Source: Photobacterium frigidiphilum
GTDB lineage: Bacteria > Pseudomonadota > Gammaproteobacteria > Enterobacterales > Vibrionaceae
Length of the DNA stretch: 64,000 bases
Assembly: GCF_003025615.1 (NCBI RefSeq)
Contig: NZ_PYMJ01000021.1
Location: 35,973 to 99,972, forward strand
Direction of reading: 5' to 3'
Each line of letters starts with the position of its first letter. Position 1 is the stretch's first letter. The translations under genes and the position numbers were made by a program. The notes beneath the pieces were generated by a model. That model was not told the origin of the DNA. It saw only the letters and a program-made list of their open reading frames with translations, and searched no databases. Shown piece after piece: positions 39,970 to 49,380 of this stretch.

Positions 39970-40848
39970 TCAGTGTACCTGATCGCTATCATTCTTCGCG
40001 GCATTCTCGTGAAGTGCTGCTACATCAATGCTATCAAAGTCATAACTGGTACCACAGTAGTCACAATGCAGTGAAACTTTACCTTCATCAGCGATGATTT
40101 TTTCTACTTCAATACGTTCAATTGAGCAGATTGCTGATGCGCTGCGTTCGCGTGAACAACCACAGTGAAATTCGACAGATTGAGGGTCAAATAATTTCAC
40201 TTCTTCTTGGTGATAAAGGCGGTAAAGTACATCTTGCGCATCTAAACCAAACAGCTCTTCGTCTTTCACTGTTTCAGTTAATTGCTCAAGGTGTTCAAAA
40301 TCACCTTCTTGGCCTTGGCCATCAGGCAGAATTTGCAGCAACATACCTGCCGCTTTTGCATTACCTTCAAATTCACCAGTACGTAAAATGATACGGGTTT
40401 TTAGTTGCTCTGAATTTGCGAAGTAACCTTCAAGTGATTCAGCAAGAGTATCCCCTTCTAATCCAACCACACCTTGGTAACGTTCGCCTTTTGTTGGCGT
40501 AATAGTAATAACCAAGTGGCCTTTACCAATGACATCGTGAATTGTTCCGTCAGTAGGCACTTCGCCTTCCCAACGTGCAACACCGCGCATTTTCTGCTCA
40601 TGATCACCATTGATAACAGCAAGACGAACAGGGCCATCACCTTGAAGTTGAACAGTAATAGAACCTTCAAATTTTAATGTGGCTGTTAGCAGACTAGTCG
40701 CCACCAGTAATTCGCCTAATAATTTTTGTACCGGCGCAGGATATTCCTTACTAGCAATGATTTGCTGATAAGTGTTGCCCAGTTGTACGAGCTCACCACG
40801 TACAGATACACCTTCAAATAGGTAACGGTACAGATTATCGTTTGTCAT
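39970..40848 (-). CDS. hslO: Redox-regulated chaperone Hsp33
   Basis: The 292-residue holdase is activated when oxidation releases its zinc and forms disulfides. The four zinc cysteines are in CGCSRE near residue 230 and CDYCGTS near 265 (pattern CxC and CxxC). The N-terminal domain opens NLYRYLFEGVSVRGELVQL and contains LLVATSLLTATLKFEGS. It is the second gene after hslR on the same strand, spaced by about 110 bases, the standard order. It protects proteins against oxidative and heat stress. Confidence 0.96.
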   Translation of the reverse strand: MTNDNLYRYLFEGVSVRGELVQLGNTYQQIIASKEYPAPVQKLLGELLVATSLLTATLKFEGSITVQLQGDGPVRLAVINGDHEQKMRGVARWEGEVPTDGTIHDVIGKGHLVITITPTKGERYQGVVGLEGDTLAESLEGYFANSEQLKTRIILRTGEFEGNAKAAGMLLQILPDGQGQEGDFEHLEQLTETVKDEELFGLDAQDVLYRLYHQEEVKLFDPQSVEFHCGCSRERSASAICSIERIEVEKIIADEGKVSLHCDYCGTSYDFDSIDVAALHENAAKNDSDQVH

Positions 40849-40957
40849 TAGCGTGTATTCTCCAGCCGGTAAAATAGTTAGAACAATGTATTTAGGATTT
40901 TATTTTTACTATTACAGCCATGTCATGAAACTTTTACTGTAATAGAGACCTAATAGA

Positions 40958-41368
40958 TTACTCATTGATGTTCTTGAATTTAATGATATCGCGTCGTTGC
41001 TTTTTATCTGGACGTTTTTCAGGGCTAGGGCTACCAAAAGCATTTAGCTTGCGCATTTCAGCATTCTGATTCCGCAGCTTTAAACTTTCGGTGGTTTCTT
41101 CGTATAAGGTTTGTGCTTCTGGGGCACCACGACGAACGGCTGATAATTTCTCAATCGTAATGGTTTTTTCTTCGTTGCCCTGCCTTATACGAACCTCTGC
41201 ACCCACTTCAACGATTTTGCTGGGTTTAGAGCGTTGACCGTTGTAATGCACTTTTCCGCCATCGATCATGTTACGAGCGATTGAGCGTGTTTTGTAAAAC
41301 CGTGCAGCCCATAACCATTTATCAAGACGCACTTGAAGAGGGTCTGAGTTTGATGATTTATGACTCAC
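40958..41368 (-). CDS. hslR: Heat-shock protein Hsp15 (S4 domain)
   Basis: A 136-residue basic protein with an S4 RNA-binding domain (VRLDKWLWAARFYKTRSIARNMIDGGKVHYNG, residues 13-44) and a lysine/arginine-rich helix at the C-terminus. Hsp15 recognises blocked 50S subunits carrying a nascent chain and helps recycle them. It is the first gene of the hslR-hslO pair and divergent from gspC, with 247 bases between. The start ATG has GGAG about seven bases before it. Confidence 0.94.
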   Translation of the reverse strand: MSHKSSNSDPLQVRLDKWLWAARFYKTRSIARNMIDGGKVHYNGQRSKPSKIVEVGAEVRIRQGNEEKTITIEKLSAVRRGAPEAQTLYEETTESLKLRNQNAEMRKLNAFGSPSPEKRPDKKQRRDIIKFKNINE

Positions 41369-41615
41369 AACGAGCTCCTTGCCCCAAAAAGGGCGCTAAA
41401 AATAGCATATTAAGTTTAGTAAATGGAGATATTGACGGGATATTTCAATGTTAAATAGACAATTAATTCTCTGCTACAGTTAGTCTATTGATCGTTATTA
41501 CTTTTTTTTCGTGATCTCGGTGGATATATTTCATGATTTTATTAATGCAGCTCTGCCTTAATGCGAGCTGAACAGGTATCCTATCAGGTCAGGCTTATGT
41601 ACAGCTTTTAGTAAA

Positions 41616-42524
41616 ATGGACTTAAGAATGGTTGCAACAAAGTGGTTAGAAACGCTTTATACAAAGCGCCCATTGTCAGCGAAAACATTAACACAAATAA
41701 CGACATGGTTATTAATCGTGATGCTGGCATGGATATTAGGACGATTGATATGGTCATTCATTCAACCTGTAGACAATCTAGCACCTTGGCAAATGAAAGT
41801 GGCTTCAGTGTCAGGGGGTAACACATCATCATTTCAAGTCTCCGATGTGCTAGCAATGAACTTATTTGGTCAATATCAACAAAACGCCCCTGTCATTAAG
41901 CAACAACCCGTTAAACAAGATGCGCCACAAACCAGTTTGAATTTAACGTTAGTGGGCGTGGTGGCGAGTAATCGCGCTGAAACGACGTTAGCGGTAATCA
42001 CTAACCGTGGTAAGCAAAATACCTATGGTTTAAATGAAGCGATTGATGGCACTCGTGCAACATTACAGGCAGTGTATGTTGATCGCGTTATTATTCGAAA
42101 TAGCGGTCGTGATGAAACATTGATGCTGGATGGCGTTAAGTTTGGTCAATCACAATCTCAGCAGCCAGCTCGAAGCAAATCGAAACCCGTTGAATCGGTA
42201 AAGGCTGCGCCTTCATCAGAATTAGATCAAATTAAAAAGGATATTCTTGAGAAGCCCCAAAACCTCTTTACTTATATTCGCCTGTCTCAGGTGAAAAGGG
42301 ATAATGAGCTTGTGGGGTATCGTGTTAATCCCGGTAAAGATAGGGTGTTATTTGATGCTGTTGGTCTAAAGGCTAATGATTTAGCGGTTAGTTTAAATGG
42401 TAATGACTTAACAGACCCTACGGTAATGGCAAAATTATGGACCGAGTTATCTGAAGCGACCGACTTTACATTAACGGTAGAGCGAGAAGGTCAATTACAC
42501 GATATTTATATTGAATTGCAATAG
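41616..42524 (+). CDS. gspC: Type II secretion protein GspC (EpsC)
   Basis: A 302-residue inner membrane protein that links the assembly platform to the secretin. One membrane segment lies at about 30-50 (TWLLIVMLAWILGRLIWSFI); the periplasmic HR domain follows (LNLTLVGVVASNRAETTLAVI), and the C-terminal PDZ domain carries GYRVNPGKDRVLFDAVGLKANDLAVSLNG. The first gene of a twelve-gene operon gspC-N. An ATG at 41628 is an alternative start. Secreted enzymes cannot be named from this window. Confidence 0.92.
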   Translation: MDLRMVATKWLETLYTKRPLSAKTLTQITTWLLIVMLAWILGRLIWSFIQPVDNLAPWQMKVASVSGGNTSSFQVSDVLAMNLFGQYQQNAPVIKQQPVKQDAPQTSLNLTLVGVVASNRAETTLAVITNRGKQNTYGLNEAIDGTRATLQAVYVDRVIIRNSGRDETLMLDGVKFGQSQSQQPARSKSKPVESVKAAPSSELDQIKKDILEKPQNLFTYIRLSQVKRDNELVGYRVNPGKDRVLFDAVGLKANDLAVSLNGNDLTDPTVMAKLWTELSEATDFTLTVEREGQLHDIYIELQ

Positions 42525-42566
42525 TGTTTCAACAGCGGAACACGCGATTAAGCGCAGGAGTTTTTT

Positions 42567-44579
42567 GTGAAAAAATGGATGAGTAAAAGCGCCCTGTTTT
42601 TAGCAGGTAGTTTGCTATGTAGCTCAGTGATGGCCAGTGAATTTAGTGCCAGTTTTAAAGGAACTGATATTCAAGAATTCATTAATATTGTAGGGCGAAA
42701 TCTACAAAAAACGATCATTGTCGACCCTGCGGTGCGCGGTCAAGTCAATGTACGTAGCTATGACCTTTTAAATGACGAACAATATTATCAATTCTTTTTA
42801 AATGTTTTAGAAGTGTATGGCTTTGCTGTTGTTGAAATGGATAACGGCGTACTAAAAGTAATTCGTGATAAAGATGCCAAAACATCTGCGATACCAGTGA
42901 TAGATGGTAACGATAAAGTCTCTGGTGATGAAGTCGTCACCCGTGTTATTGCCGTTCGTAATGTGTCGGTGCGTGAACTCTCGCCGTTGCTGCGTCAATT
43001 GAATGATAATGCGGGCGCAGGTAACGTTGTGCATTACGACCCGGCGAATATCATTATGATTACGGGGCGTGCTGCGGTGGTGAACCGTTTGGCTGAAATC
43101 ATTGAACGTGTTGATCGTGCTGGTGATAAAGAAGTGGATGTTGTTGAGTTGCGTAATGCCTCTGCCGCTGAAATGGTGCGCATTGTTGATGCGTTAAATA
43201 AAAGTGCCAGTGCTAAAACAACGCCAGGTTTTTTACAGCCTAAAGTGGTTGCTGATGAGCGTACCAATGCCGTGCTGTTATCGGGTGACCCTCAGGTAAG
43301 GAAACGCCTTAAAAAGCTGATTAATCAGCTGGATAGAGAGATGGCGACGTCTGGTAATAATCGGGTTATTTATCTGAAGTATGCCAATGCTGAAGATATG
43401 GTCGATGTACTCAAAGGTGTATCTGATAACCTCCAAGCTGAAAAACAAGGCGGAAGTAAGACCCCAGTTGGAAGCAGTAAGGGCGCCGTTATGATTTCTT
43501 CCCATACTGGAACAAATTCCCTTATCGTGACCGCGCCGCCAGATATTATGCGTGCATTAGAAAGTATTATTGCTCAGCTAGATATTCGCCGTGCGCAGGT
43601 ACTGATTGAAGCCATGATTGTTGAATTGTCTGAAGGCGATGGCATCAATTTCGGGGTGCAGTATGGTTCAGAAGATGGTGGCGTTATTCAATTTGGTAAC
43701 TCGGGTGTACCCATATCTCAATACGCAATTGGTTTGCAAGAAGCGCAAGATGTACCAGGATCTACAGTAACTGACGTTAACAGTAATGTGACGGTTAATG
43801 AATCAACTCAAGGTGATTTCTCTACGTTAGCAAGTGTGCTTGGCGGCGTTAACGGTGCAGCAATGGGTATCGTGCTGGGTGACTGGACGATGTTGGTGAA
43901 TGCTGTCGCAACAGACAGTAACTCGAACATACTGTCATCACCAAGTATTACGGTGATGGATAACGGTGAAGCATCGTTTATTGTCGGTGAAGAAGTGCCA
44001 GTGGTAACAGGTTCGACTTCAAGCTCAACTAATGATAATCCCTTCCAAACGGTGGAACGTAAAGAAGTCGGTATCAAGCTAAATGTCACCCCGCAGATTA
44101 ATGAAGGTGACTCTGTTCAGCTTAAAATTGAGCAAGAAGTCTCAAGTGTATTAGGCGCGAGTGGCGCTGTTGATGTGCGTTTTGCTAAGCGTCAGATCAA
44201 TACTACTGTGTTGGTTCAAGATGGACAGATGATTGCTTTAGGCGGTTTGATTAGCGAAGAGACCAAAGAGAGTGAGTCTAAAATCCCGATCCTAGGTGAT
44301 ATTCCATTCTTGGGTTTCTTGTTTAAATCGACCAACACGACTACTGCAAAAACGAACTTAATGGTATTCATTAAGCCAACCATTATTCGCGATGGTGTGA
44401 CTGCCGATGGCATTACTCAGCGTAAATATAACTACATTCGCGCAGAGCAATTATATAAAGCGGATCAGGGCTTAAACTTAATGCCAAATACTAAAATGCC
44501 AGTATTGCCTAAGTTTGGTGAGAATATTGAGCTGCCGCCAGAAGTGCGTGCCTTTGTTGCACAGCTGGAGAATCAGTAA
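42567..44579 (+). CDS. gspD: Type II secretion secretin GspD (EpsD)
   Basis: A 670-residue outer membrane secretin that forms the exit channel. A signal peptide ends AGSLLCSSVMAS; the N0 domain follows (FSASFKGTDIQEFINIVGRNLQKTIIVDP), then N1-N3 with repeated VDVVELRNASAAEMVRIVDAL type segments. The C-domain carries VPVVTG and LGGLISEETKESESKIPILGDIP. The GTG start at 42567 has GGAG six bases before it. The last base of the stop codon overlaps the gspE start, so the two are coupled. No pilotin gene is visible. Confidence 0.95.
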   Translation: MKKWMSKSALFLAGSLLCSSVMASEFSASFKGTDIQEFINIVGRNLQKTIIVDPAVRGQVNVRSYDLLNDEQYYQFFLNVLEVYGFAVVEMDNGVLKVIRDKDAKTSAIPVIDGNDKVSGDEVVTRVIAVRNVSVRELSPLLRQLNDNAGAGNVVHYDPANIIMITGRAAVVNRLAEIIERVDRAGDKEVDVVELRNASAAEMVRIVDALNKSASAKTTPGFLQPKVVADERTNAVLLSGDPQVRKRLKKLINQLDREMATSGNNRVIYLKYANAEDMVDVLKGVSDNLQAEKQGGSKTPVGSSKGAVMISSHTGTNSLIVTAPPDIMRALESIIAQLDIRRAQVLIEAMIVELSEGDGINFGVQYGSEDGGVIQFGNSGVPISQYAIGLQEAQDVPGSTVTDVNSNVTVNESTQGDFSTLASVLGGVNGAAMGIVLGDWTMLVNAVATDSNSNILSSPSITVMDNGEASFIVGEEVPVVTGSTSSSTNDNPFQTVERKEVGIKLNVTPQINEGDSVQLKIEQEVSSVLGASGAVDVRFAKRQINTTVLVQDGQMIALGGLISEETKESESKIPILGDIPFLGFLFKSTNTTTAKTNLMVFIKPTIIRDGVTADGITQRKYNYIRAEQLYKADQGLNLMPNTKMPVLPKFGENIELPPEVRAFVAQLENQ

Positions 44580-46078
44580 TGGATATAGGTAGCATGGAAG
44601 ACACGGCAATATCGTTGTTCCGTCTGCCATTTTCATTTGCGAAGCGTCACAGTGTTGTGCTTGAAGCCAGTGAAAGTGGTTGGACGTTATCCTATAGCGG
44701 ACAACTTTCTGCGGTCGTCTTAGCGGAAGTTCGGCGTGTTGTGGGAAGTGGCTTTACGCCAATAGAATTGACCAGTAAAGAGTTTGAATTAAAACTCACC
44801 GAAGCATATCAACGTGGTTCATCTGAAGCTCGGCAGTTAATGGAAGATTTAGGCGCTGATGATGATTTTTTCTCACTTGCCGAAGATTTGCCTGAAACCG
44901 AAGACTTATTGGAATCGGAGGATGACGCACCAATCATTAAATTGATTAATGCCATGTTAGCAGAAGCTATCAAAGAGGCGGCGTCAGACATCCATATTGA
45001 AACCTTTGAGAAAGCCTTATCAATCCGTTTTCGTGTTGATGGTGTATTACGTGAAGTATTGCAGCCTAGCCGTAAATTGGCACCGTTGCTGGTTTCGCGT
45101 ATTAAGGTCATGGCACGTCTTGATATTGCAGAAAAACGTGTTCCTCAAGATGGGCGTATTTCGCTGCGAATCGGGGGCCGTGCAGTAGATGTCCGCGTAT
45201 CGACGATGCCGTCATCACATGGCGAGCGGGTTGTATTGCGTTTGCTTGATAAAAACGCCACCCGACTTGATTTGCATAGCTTGGGTATGACTGCTGAGAA
45301 CCATAAAACTTTCCGTCATATTATCCAGCGTCCACACGGCATTATTCTTGTAACTGGTCCGACAGGTTCGGGTAAATCCACTACCTTGTACGCTGGTTTA
45401 CAAGAGCTGAATAGCCAAGAAAGTAATATTCTTACCGTTGAAGACCCGATTGAATTTGATATCGATGGGATAGGGCAAACACAGGTTAATACTAAAGTTG
45501 ATATGACGTTTGCTCGTGGTTTGAGGGCCATCTTACGTCAGGATCCTGATGTCGTTATGATTGGTGAAATACGAGATTTTGAAACGGCATCGATTGCTGT
45601 TCAAGCTTCTCTAACTGGTCATATGGTGTTATCAACCTTACACACTAATACCGCGATTGGTGCGGTTACTCGATTACGCGATATGGGTATCGAGCCTTTC
45701 TTGGTTTCATCGTCATTGTTAGGGGTATTGGCTCAACGTTTAGTGCGTACTTTATGTGTTCAGTGCCGAGAACCCTATGAGGCAAATCTCGAGCAGAAGA
45801 AACTCTTTAATATCAGTACCGATGAGCCATTAACGCTATATCATGCTGTAGGTTGTGAGCACTGTAATAACAAAGGCTATCGTGGTCGTACTGGTATCCA
45901 CGAGCTGTTATTGATTGATGATAATGTTCAAGAGCTTATCCACTCTGAAGCGGGTGAGCAGTCGATTGAGAAAGTTATTCGAGAGTATACGCCAAGTATT
46001 CGAGACGACGGTCTAGCCAAAGTTAAACGCGGTATCACGACACTTGAAGAAGTGATGCGTGTAACCAAGGAGGGCTAA
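44579..46078 (+). CDS. gspE: Type II secretion ATPase GspE (EpsE)
   Basis: A 499-residue hexameric cytoplasmic ATPase that powers pseudopilus growth. Walker A is TGPTGSGKSTTLYAGL, the Asp box is LTVEDPIEF, Walker B is LRQDPDVVMIGEIRD, and the His box is TGHMVLSTLHTN. The zinc-binding tetracysteine CVQCREPY with CEHCNNKGY follows. The N-terminal domain binds GspL. It overlaps gspD by one base and gspF by one base (TAATG), indicating tight coupling. Confidence 0.96.
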   Translation: MDIGSMEDTAISLFRLPFSFAKRHSVVLEASESGWTLSYSGQLSAVVLAEVRRVVGSGFTPIELTSKEFELKLTEAYQRGSSEARQLMEDLGADDDFFSLAEDLPETEDLLESEDDAPIIKLINAMLAEAIKEAASDIHIETFEKALSIRFRVDGVLREVLQPSRKLAPLLVSRIKVMARLDIAEKRVPQDGRISLRIGGRAVDVRVSTMPSSHGERVVLRLLDKNATRLDLHSLGMTAENHKTFRHIIQRPHGIILVTGPTGSGKSTTLYAGLQELNSQESNILTVEDPIEFDIDGIGQTQVNTKVDMTFARGLRAILRQDPDVVMIGEIRDFETASIAVQASLTGHMVLSTLHTNTAIGAVTRLRDMGIEPFLVSSSLLGVLAQRLVRTLCVQCREPYEANLEQKKLFNISTDEPLTLYHAVGCEHCNNKGYRGRTGIHELLLIDDNVQELIHSEAGEQSIEKVIREYTPSIRDDGLAKVKRGITTLEEVMRVTKEG

Positions 46079-47310
46079 TGGCTGCATTTGAATATAAGGC
46101 GCTAGACGCAAAAGGTCGCCAGAAAAAAGGTGTGCTTGAAGGCGATCATGCTCGTCAGGTTAGGCAGCAGCTACGCGAAAAAGGATTGATGCCGGTTGAA
46201 GTTGTGCAAACAGAAACGCGTAGTTCAGCCAAAAAGATGGGGGCGAGTAGTACTAAATTTCAATTTCGTCGTGGGATCAGCACCAATGAGTTATCGCTTG
46301 TCACACGCCAATTAGCCACATTGGTTCAAGCGGGTATGCCGCTTGAAGAATGTTTAAAAGCGGTTGGTGAACAAAACGAACAGCCACGATTACGTAATAT
46401 GCTATTAGCCGTACGTTCTCGGGTTGTTGAAGGGTATACCTTGTCAGACAGTATGGCAGAATATCCTCATATTTTTGATCAGCTCTTTCGTGCCATGGTG
46501 GCAGCTGGTGAGAAGTCGGGTCACTTAGATACCGTCTTAAATCGCCTAGCTGATTACACTGAAAATCGTCAAAAAATGCGCAGCAAACTTCAGCAAGCAA
46601 TGATTTATCCGACCATGCTAACGCTGGTGGCGGTTGCCGTTGTCGCATTTTTGCTGGCAACGGTTGTCCCTAAAATTGTTGATCAGTTTGTCCAGATGGG
46701 GCAAAAGTTACCAACCATTACCGAAGTATTATTAGCAGCCAGTAACTTTGTTCAAAATTGGGGCATCGTTGTGGTTATCGTGATTATGTCGATTATTGCG
46801 TTGATCAAAAGTGCACTAAAGAAACCAGCATTTAGATTGAAGTGGGATCGCTGGGTATTACAAATTCCGGTGATCGGCAAGGTTGCTCGTGGTCTGAATA
46901 CATCCCGTTTTGCGCGTACTCTTTCAATATGTACATCGAGCGCTATTCCGCTGCTTGATGGGATGAAAGTCGCTTCAGATGTAATGACCAATACATGGGT
47001 AAATAAGCAAATTATTGAGGCATCAGAAAAAGTACGTGAAGGTGCTAGCCTGCGTATCTCGCTTGAACAAACCAAACTGTTCCCACCTATGATGCTACAC
47101 ATGATAGCCAGTGGTGAACGAAGTGGTGAACTGGAGCAAATGTTGACTCGTGCCGCAGATAACCAAGATCGTGATTTTGAATCTTTGGTGAATATGGCGC
47201 TGGGTGTTTTTGAACCATTATTGATTGTCGCAATGGCTGGCATTGTGATGTTTATCGTTATTGCCACGCTAATGCCAATTATTGAATTGAATAATATGGT
47301 TGGTATGTAG
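46078..47310 (+). CDS. gspF: Type II secretion inner membrane protein GspF (EpsF)
   Basis: A 410-residue polytopic protein that forms the assembly platform core. N-terminal FEYKALDAKGRQKKGVLEGD and LSLVTRQLATLVQAGMPLEECLKAV start the first T2SS_F domain. Membrane segments lie at about 170-195, 220-240 and 375-400, and the second domain shows FARTLSICTSSAIPLLDGM and MLHMIASGERSGELEQML. The AAGGAGGGCTAATG junction gives the Shine-Dalgarno inside the end of gspE. Confidence 0.95.
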   Translation: MAAFEYKALDAKGRQKKGVLEGDHARQVRQQLREKGLMPVEVVQTETRSSAKKMGASSTKFQFRRGISTNELSLVTRQLATLVQAGMPLEECLKAVGEQNEQPRLRNMLLAVRSRVVEGYTLSDSMAEYPHIFDQLFRAMVAAGEKSGHLDTVLNRLADYTENRQKMRSKLQQAMIYPTMLTLVAVAVVAFLLATVVPKIVDQFVQMGQKLPTITEVLLAASNFVQNWGIVVVIVIMSIIALIKSALKKPAFRLKWDRWVLQIPVIGKVARGLNTSRFARTLSICTSSAIPLLDGMKVASDVMTNTWVNKQIIEASEKVREGASLRISLEQTKLFPPMMLHMIASGERSGELEQMLTRAADNQDRDFESLVNMALGVFEPLLIVAMAGIVMFIVIATLMPIIELNNMVGM

Positions 47311-47332
47311 TTTTTCCTTTGGAGGTTTTTTC

Positions 47333-47767
47333 ATGCAACGCAAACAACGCGGCTTTACGCTGTTAGAAGTTATGGTCGTTATCGTTATTCTTGGCGTATT
47401 AGCCAGTTTAGTGGTACCGAACCTATTAGGTAATAAAGAGAAAGCGGATCAACAAAAAGCCGTTACCGATATCAGTGCGTTAGAGCAATCGTTAGATATG
47501 TATAAATTGGATAACAGTGTTTATCCAACAACCGATCAAGGTCTAGAAGCATTAGTCTCTAAACCTTCGTCGTCACCTGAGCCTCGTAATTACCGTGATG
47601 GTGGCTACATTCGCCGTTTACCTAACGATCCTTGGGGCTACGAGTACCAATACGTGATGCCGGGTGAACATGGTCCTATTGATATCTTTAGCTTAGGTGC
47701 TGACGGTCAAGAAGGCGGTGAGGGTAATAATACTGATATTGGCAACTGGAACATGTTGGACTTTTAA
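47333..47767 (+). CDS. gspG: Major pseudopilin GspG (EpsG)
   Basis: A 144-residue major pseudopilin. The prepilin peptidase site is RKQRG before FTLLEVMVVIVILGVLA, with the Glu at position 5 of the mature chain. The C-terminal part has the calcium-loop type segment DPWGYEYQYVMPGEHGPIDIFSLGADG. ATG at 47333 has GGAGG seven bases upstream; the longer frame adds 11 residues before the leader and is rejected. It needs a prepilin peptidase (PilD/GspO) encoded elsewhere. Confidence 0.96.
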   Translation: MQRKQRGFTLLEVMVVIVILGVLASLVVPNLLGNKEKADQQKAVTDISALEQSLDMYKLDNSVYPTTDQGLEALVSKPSSSPEPRNYRDGGYIRRLPNDPWGYEYQYVMPGEHGPIDIFSLGADGQEGGEGNNTDIGNWNMLDF

Positions 47768-47784
47768 GTCTAGCGTTTAATGAT

Positions 47785-48366
47785 ATGAATAAACGTGCGG
47801 CGGGTTTTACCTTAATTGAAATGATGTTGGTGTTAGTACTGCTAGCAACCAGTGCTGTAGCTGTGATTATTTCATTGCCAGAGAGCAAAGACGACAAGGT
47901 AAAAGACGAAGCTGCACGTTTTTATCAGCTCGTTCAATTATTGGGCGAGGATGCATTACTTAATGGCGTTGATTACGGTATTCGGATTGAACGCCATCGT
48001 TATCAGTTTCTTGAGCTAACCCGCAATGATTGGCAACCCATAAAAGAATCGAAATTTTTTACTGAGGTCGATGTTGGTGAAGACATTAACCTAAGGGTCG
48101 AAATCGGAGGTTATTCATGGCAAGACAAAGATCGCCTGTTTAAGCCGGGTTCATTATTTGATGAAGACATGTTTGCAGAACAAACTGATAAAAATAAAAT
48201 TAAGCCCCCACAGGTTGTTGTGATGGCAAGCGGTGAGTACACCCCCTTTACGTTAGATTTTGAGATTGATGGGCAAAATCAATTTTGGCATGTACAAGCA
48301 GATGAACTCGGACAGCTATTCCTTCTTCATCCCGGTGAAGAGCTAGATGTTGAGAAGAAACGATGA
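47785..48366 (+). CDS. gspH: Minor pseudopilin GspH (EpsH)
   Basis: A 193-residue minor pseudopilin with leader NKRAAG and mature start FTLIEMMLVLVLLATSAVAV. The body is beta-rich with the GspH/FimT pattern ARFYQLVQLLGEDALLNGVDYGIRIE. It sits 17 bases after gspG and its stop overlaps the start of gspI by four bases. It probably lies in the pseudopilus shaft close to the tip complex. Confidence 0.92.
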   Translation: MNKRAAGFTLIEMMLVLVLLATSAVAVIISLPESKDDKVKDEAARFYQLVQLLGEDALLNGVDYGIRIERHRYQFLELTRNDWQPIKESKFFTEVDVGEDINLRVEIGGYSWQDKDRLFKPGSLFDEDMFAEQTDKNKIKPPQVVVMASGEYTPFTLDFEIDGQNQFWHVQADELGQLFLLHPGEELDVEKKR

Positions 48367-48722
48367 AGAAAAATCGTGGAATGACGTTATTAGAGGTGCT
48401 GGTGGCTCTCGCGATATTTGCTATCGCAGCACTGAGTGTGATGAAAGCGGTCAGCCAACATTTGAATACCTTAGGATATTTAGAGCAAAAAACCTTTGCC
48501 ATTATGGTGGCCGATAATACGCTCGCCACGGTACGGCTTTCGGGAAAAATTCCCACAACAGAAAAGCGTGGTAAATCGAAACTCGCCGGTCAGGAATGGT
48601 ATTGGTCGGTAAAAAGTACAAAAACGGCTGATGGGTATTTGCGTGCTGTTGATGTCACGGTTGCCACAGATTCAGAACGAAAGAAATCCGTTGTCTCGGT
48701 AAGAACTTATGTTGCGAATTAA
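48363..48722 (+). CDS. gspI: Minor pseudopilin GspI (EpsI)
   Basis: A 119-residue pseudopilin, leader KKNRG and mature start MTLLEVLVALAIFAIAALSVMKAV. The C-terminal GspI domain contains LAGQEWYWSVKSTKTADGYLRAVDV. It overlaps gspH by four bases (ATGA) and gspJ by 14 bases. With GspJ and GspK it forms the tip complex. Confidence 0.93.
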   Translation: MKKNRGMTLLEVLVALAIFAIAALSVMKAVSQHLNTLGYLEQKTFAIMVADNTLATVRLSGKIPTTEKRGKSKLAGQEWYWSVKSTKTADGYLRAVDVTVATDSERKKSVVSVRTYVAN

Positions 48723-49380
48723 TCATCCTTGCTCTTCTCATCGGCTCCATTCTTCGCAGCAAGGTTTTACGTTGTTAGAAGTACTGGTCGCGATTGCTGT
48801 TTTTGCCATGTTGAGCTTATCTGCTTACCAAGTGCTAAATAATGTTCAACTCAGTAATCAACAATCGATAGAACACAATGATCGCTTACAGTCGATTCAA
48901 CGTGCCGTTGTCATGATGGATAACGATTTTCGTCAGATAGTAGCGCGTCGAGTTCGTACGCAAGGTGAAAAGCCCAGTGATAAGTTGTTGTTGGCGAGTG
49001 AGTATCTATTAGGTTCATCGAGTCATGGAATAACGTTTACGCGTGCAGGCTGGCAAAACCCTCAACAGATGTTTCCCCGTGGTGAAAATGTACGCGTTGG
49101 CTACCGTATTATTGACGATACATTAGAGCGAGTATGGTTCCGTTATCCCGATACTGTGGTTGGCGTAGAGCCTTTAGTGAGAGAGATACTGTCGGATGTA
49201 ACCGACTTGTCGTTTCGCTTTTACAGTGACAATAAATGGACGGAAGAATGGTCGAAAGATGCCGTTTTACCAGAAGGTATTATGGTAAAGATGACGCTGG
49301 CTGACTTTGGTGATATTGAACGTGTGTATATGCTGCCAACATCTGCCTTGAGTGCTGAAAGTAATGAGGATCCAGCTTAA
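48709..49380 (+). CDS. gspJ: Minor pseudopilin GspJ (EpsJ)
   Basis: A 223-residue tip-complex pseudopilin with a long leader (19 residues ending SSQQG) before FTLLEVLVAIAVFAMLSLSAY. The body has the family segments RAVVMMDNDFRQIVARR and VGYRIIDDTLERVWFRYPD. A start inside gspI and a stop overlapping the gspK start (TTAATG) show operon coupling. Confidence 0.93.
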   Translation: MLRINHPCSSHRLHSSQQGFTLLEVLVAIAVFAMLSLSAYQVLNNVQLSNQQSIEHNDRLQSIQRAVVMMDNDFRQIVARRVRTQGEKPSDKLLLASEYLLGSSSHGITFTRAGWQNPQQMFPRGENVRVGYRIIDDTLERVWFRYPDTVVGVEPLVREILSDVTDLSFRFYSDNKWTEEWSKDAVLPEGIMVKMTLADFGDIERVYMLPTSALSAESNEDPA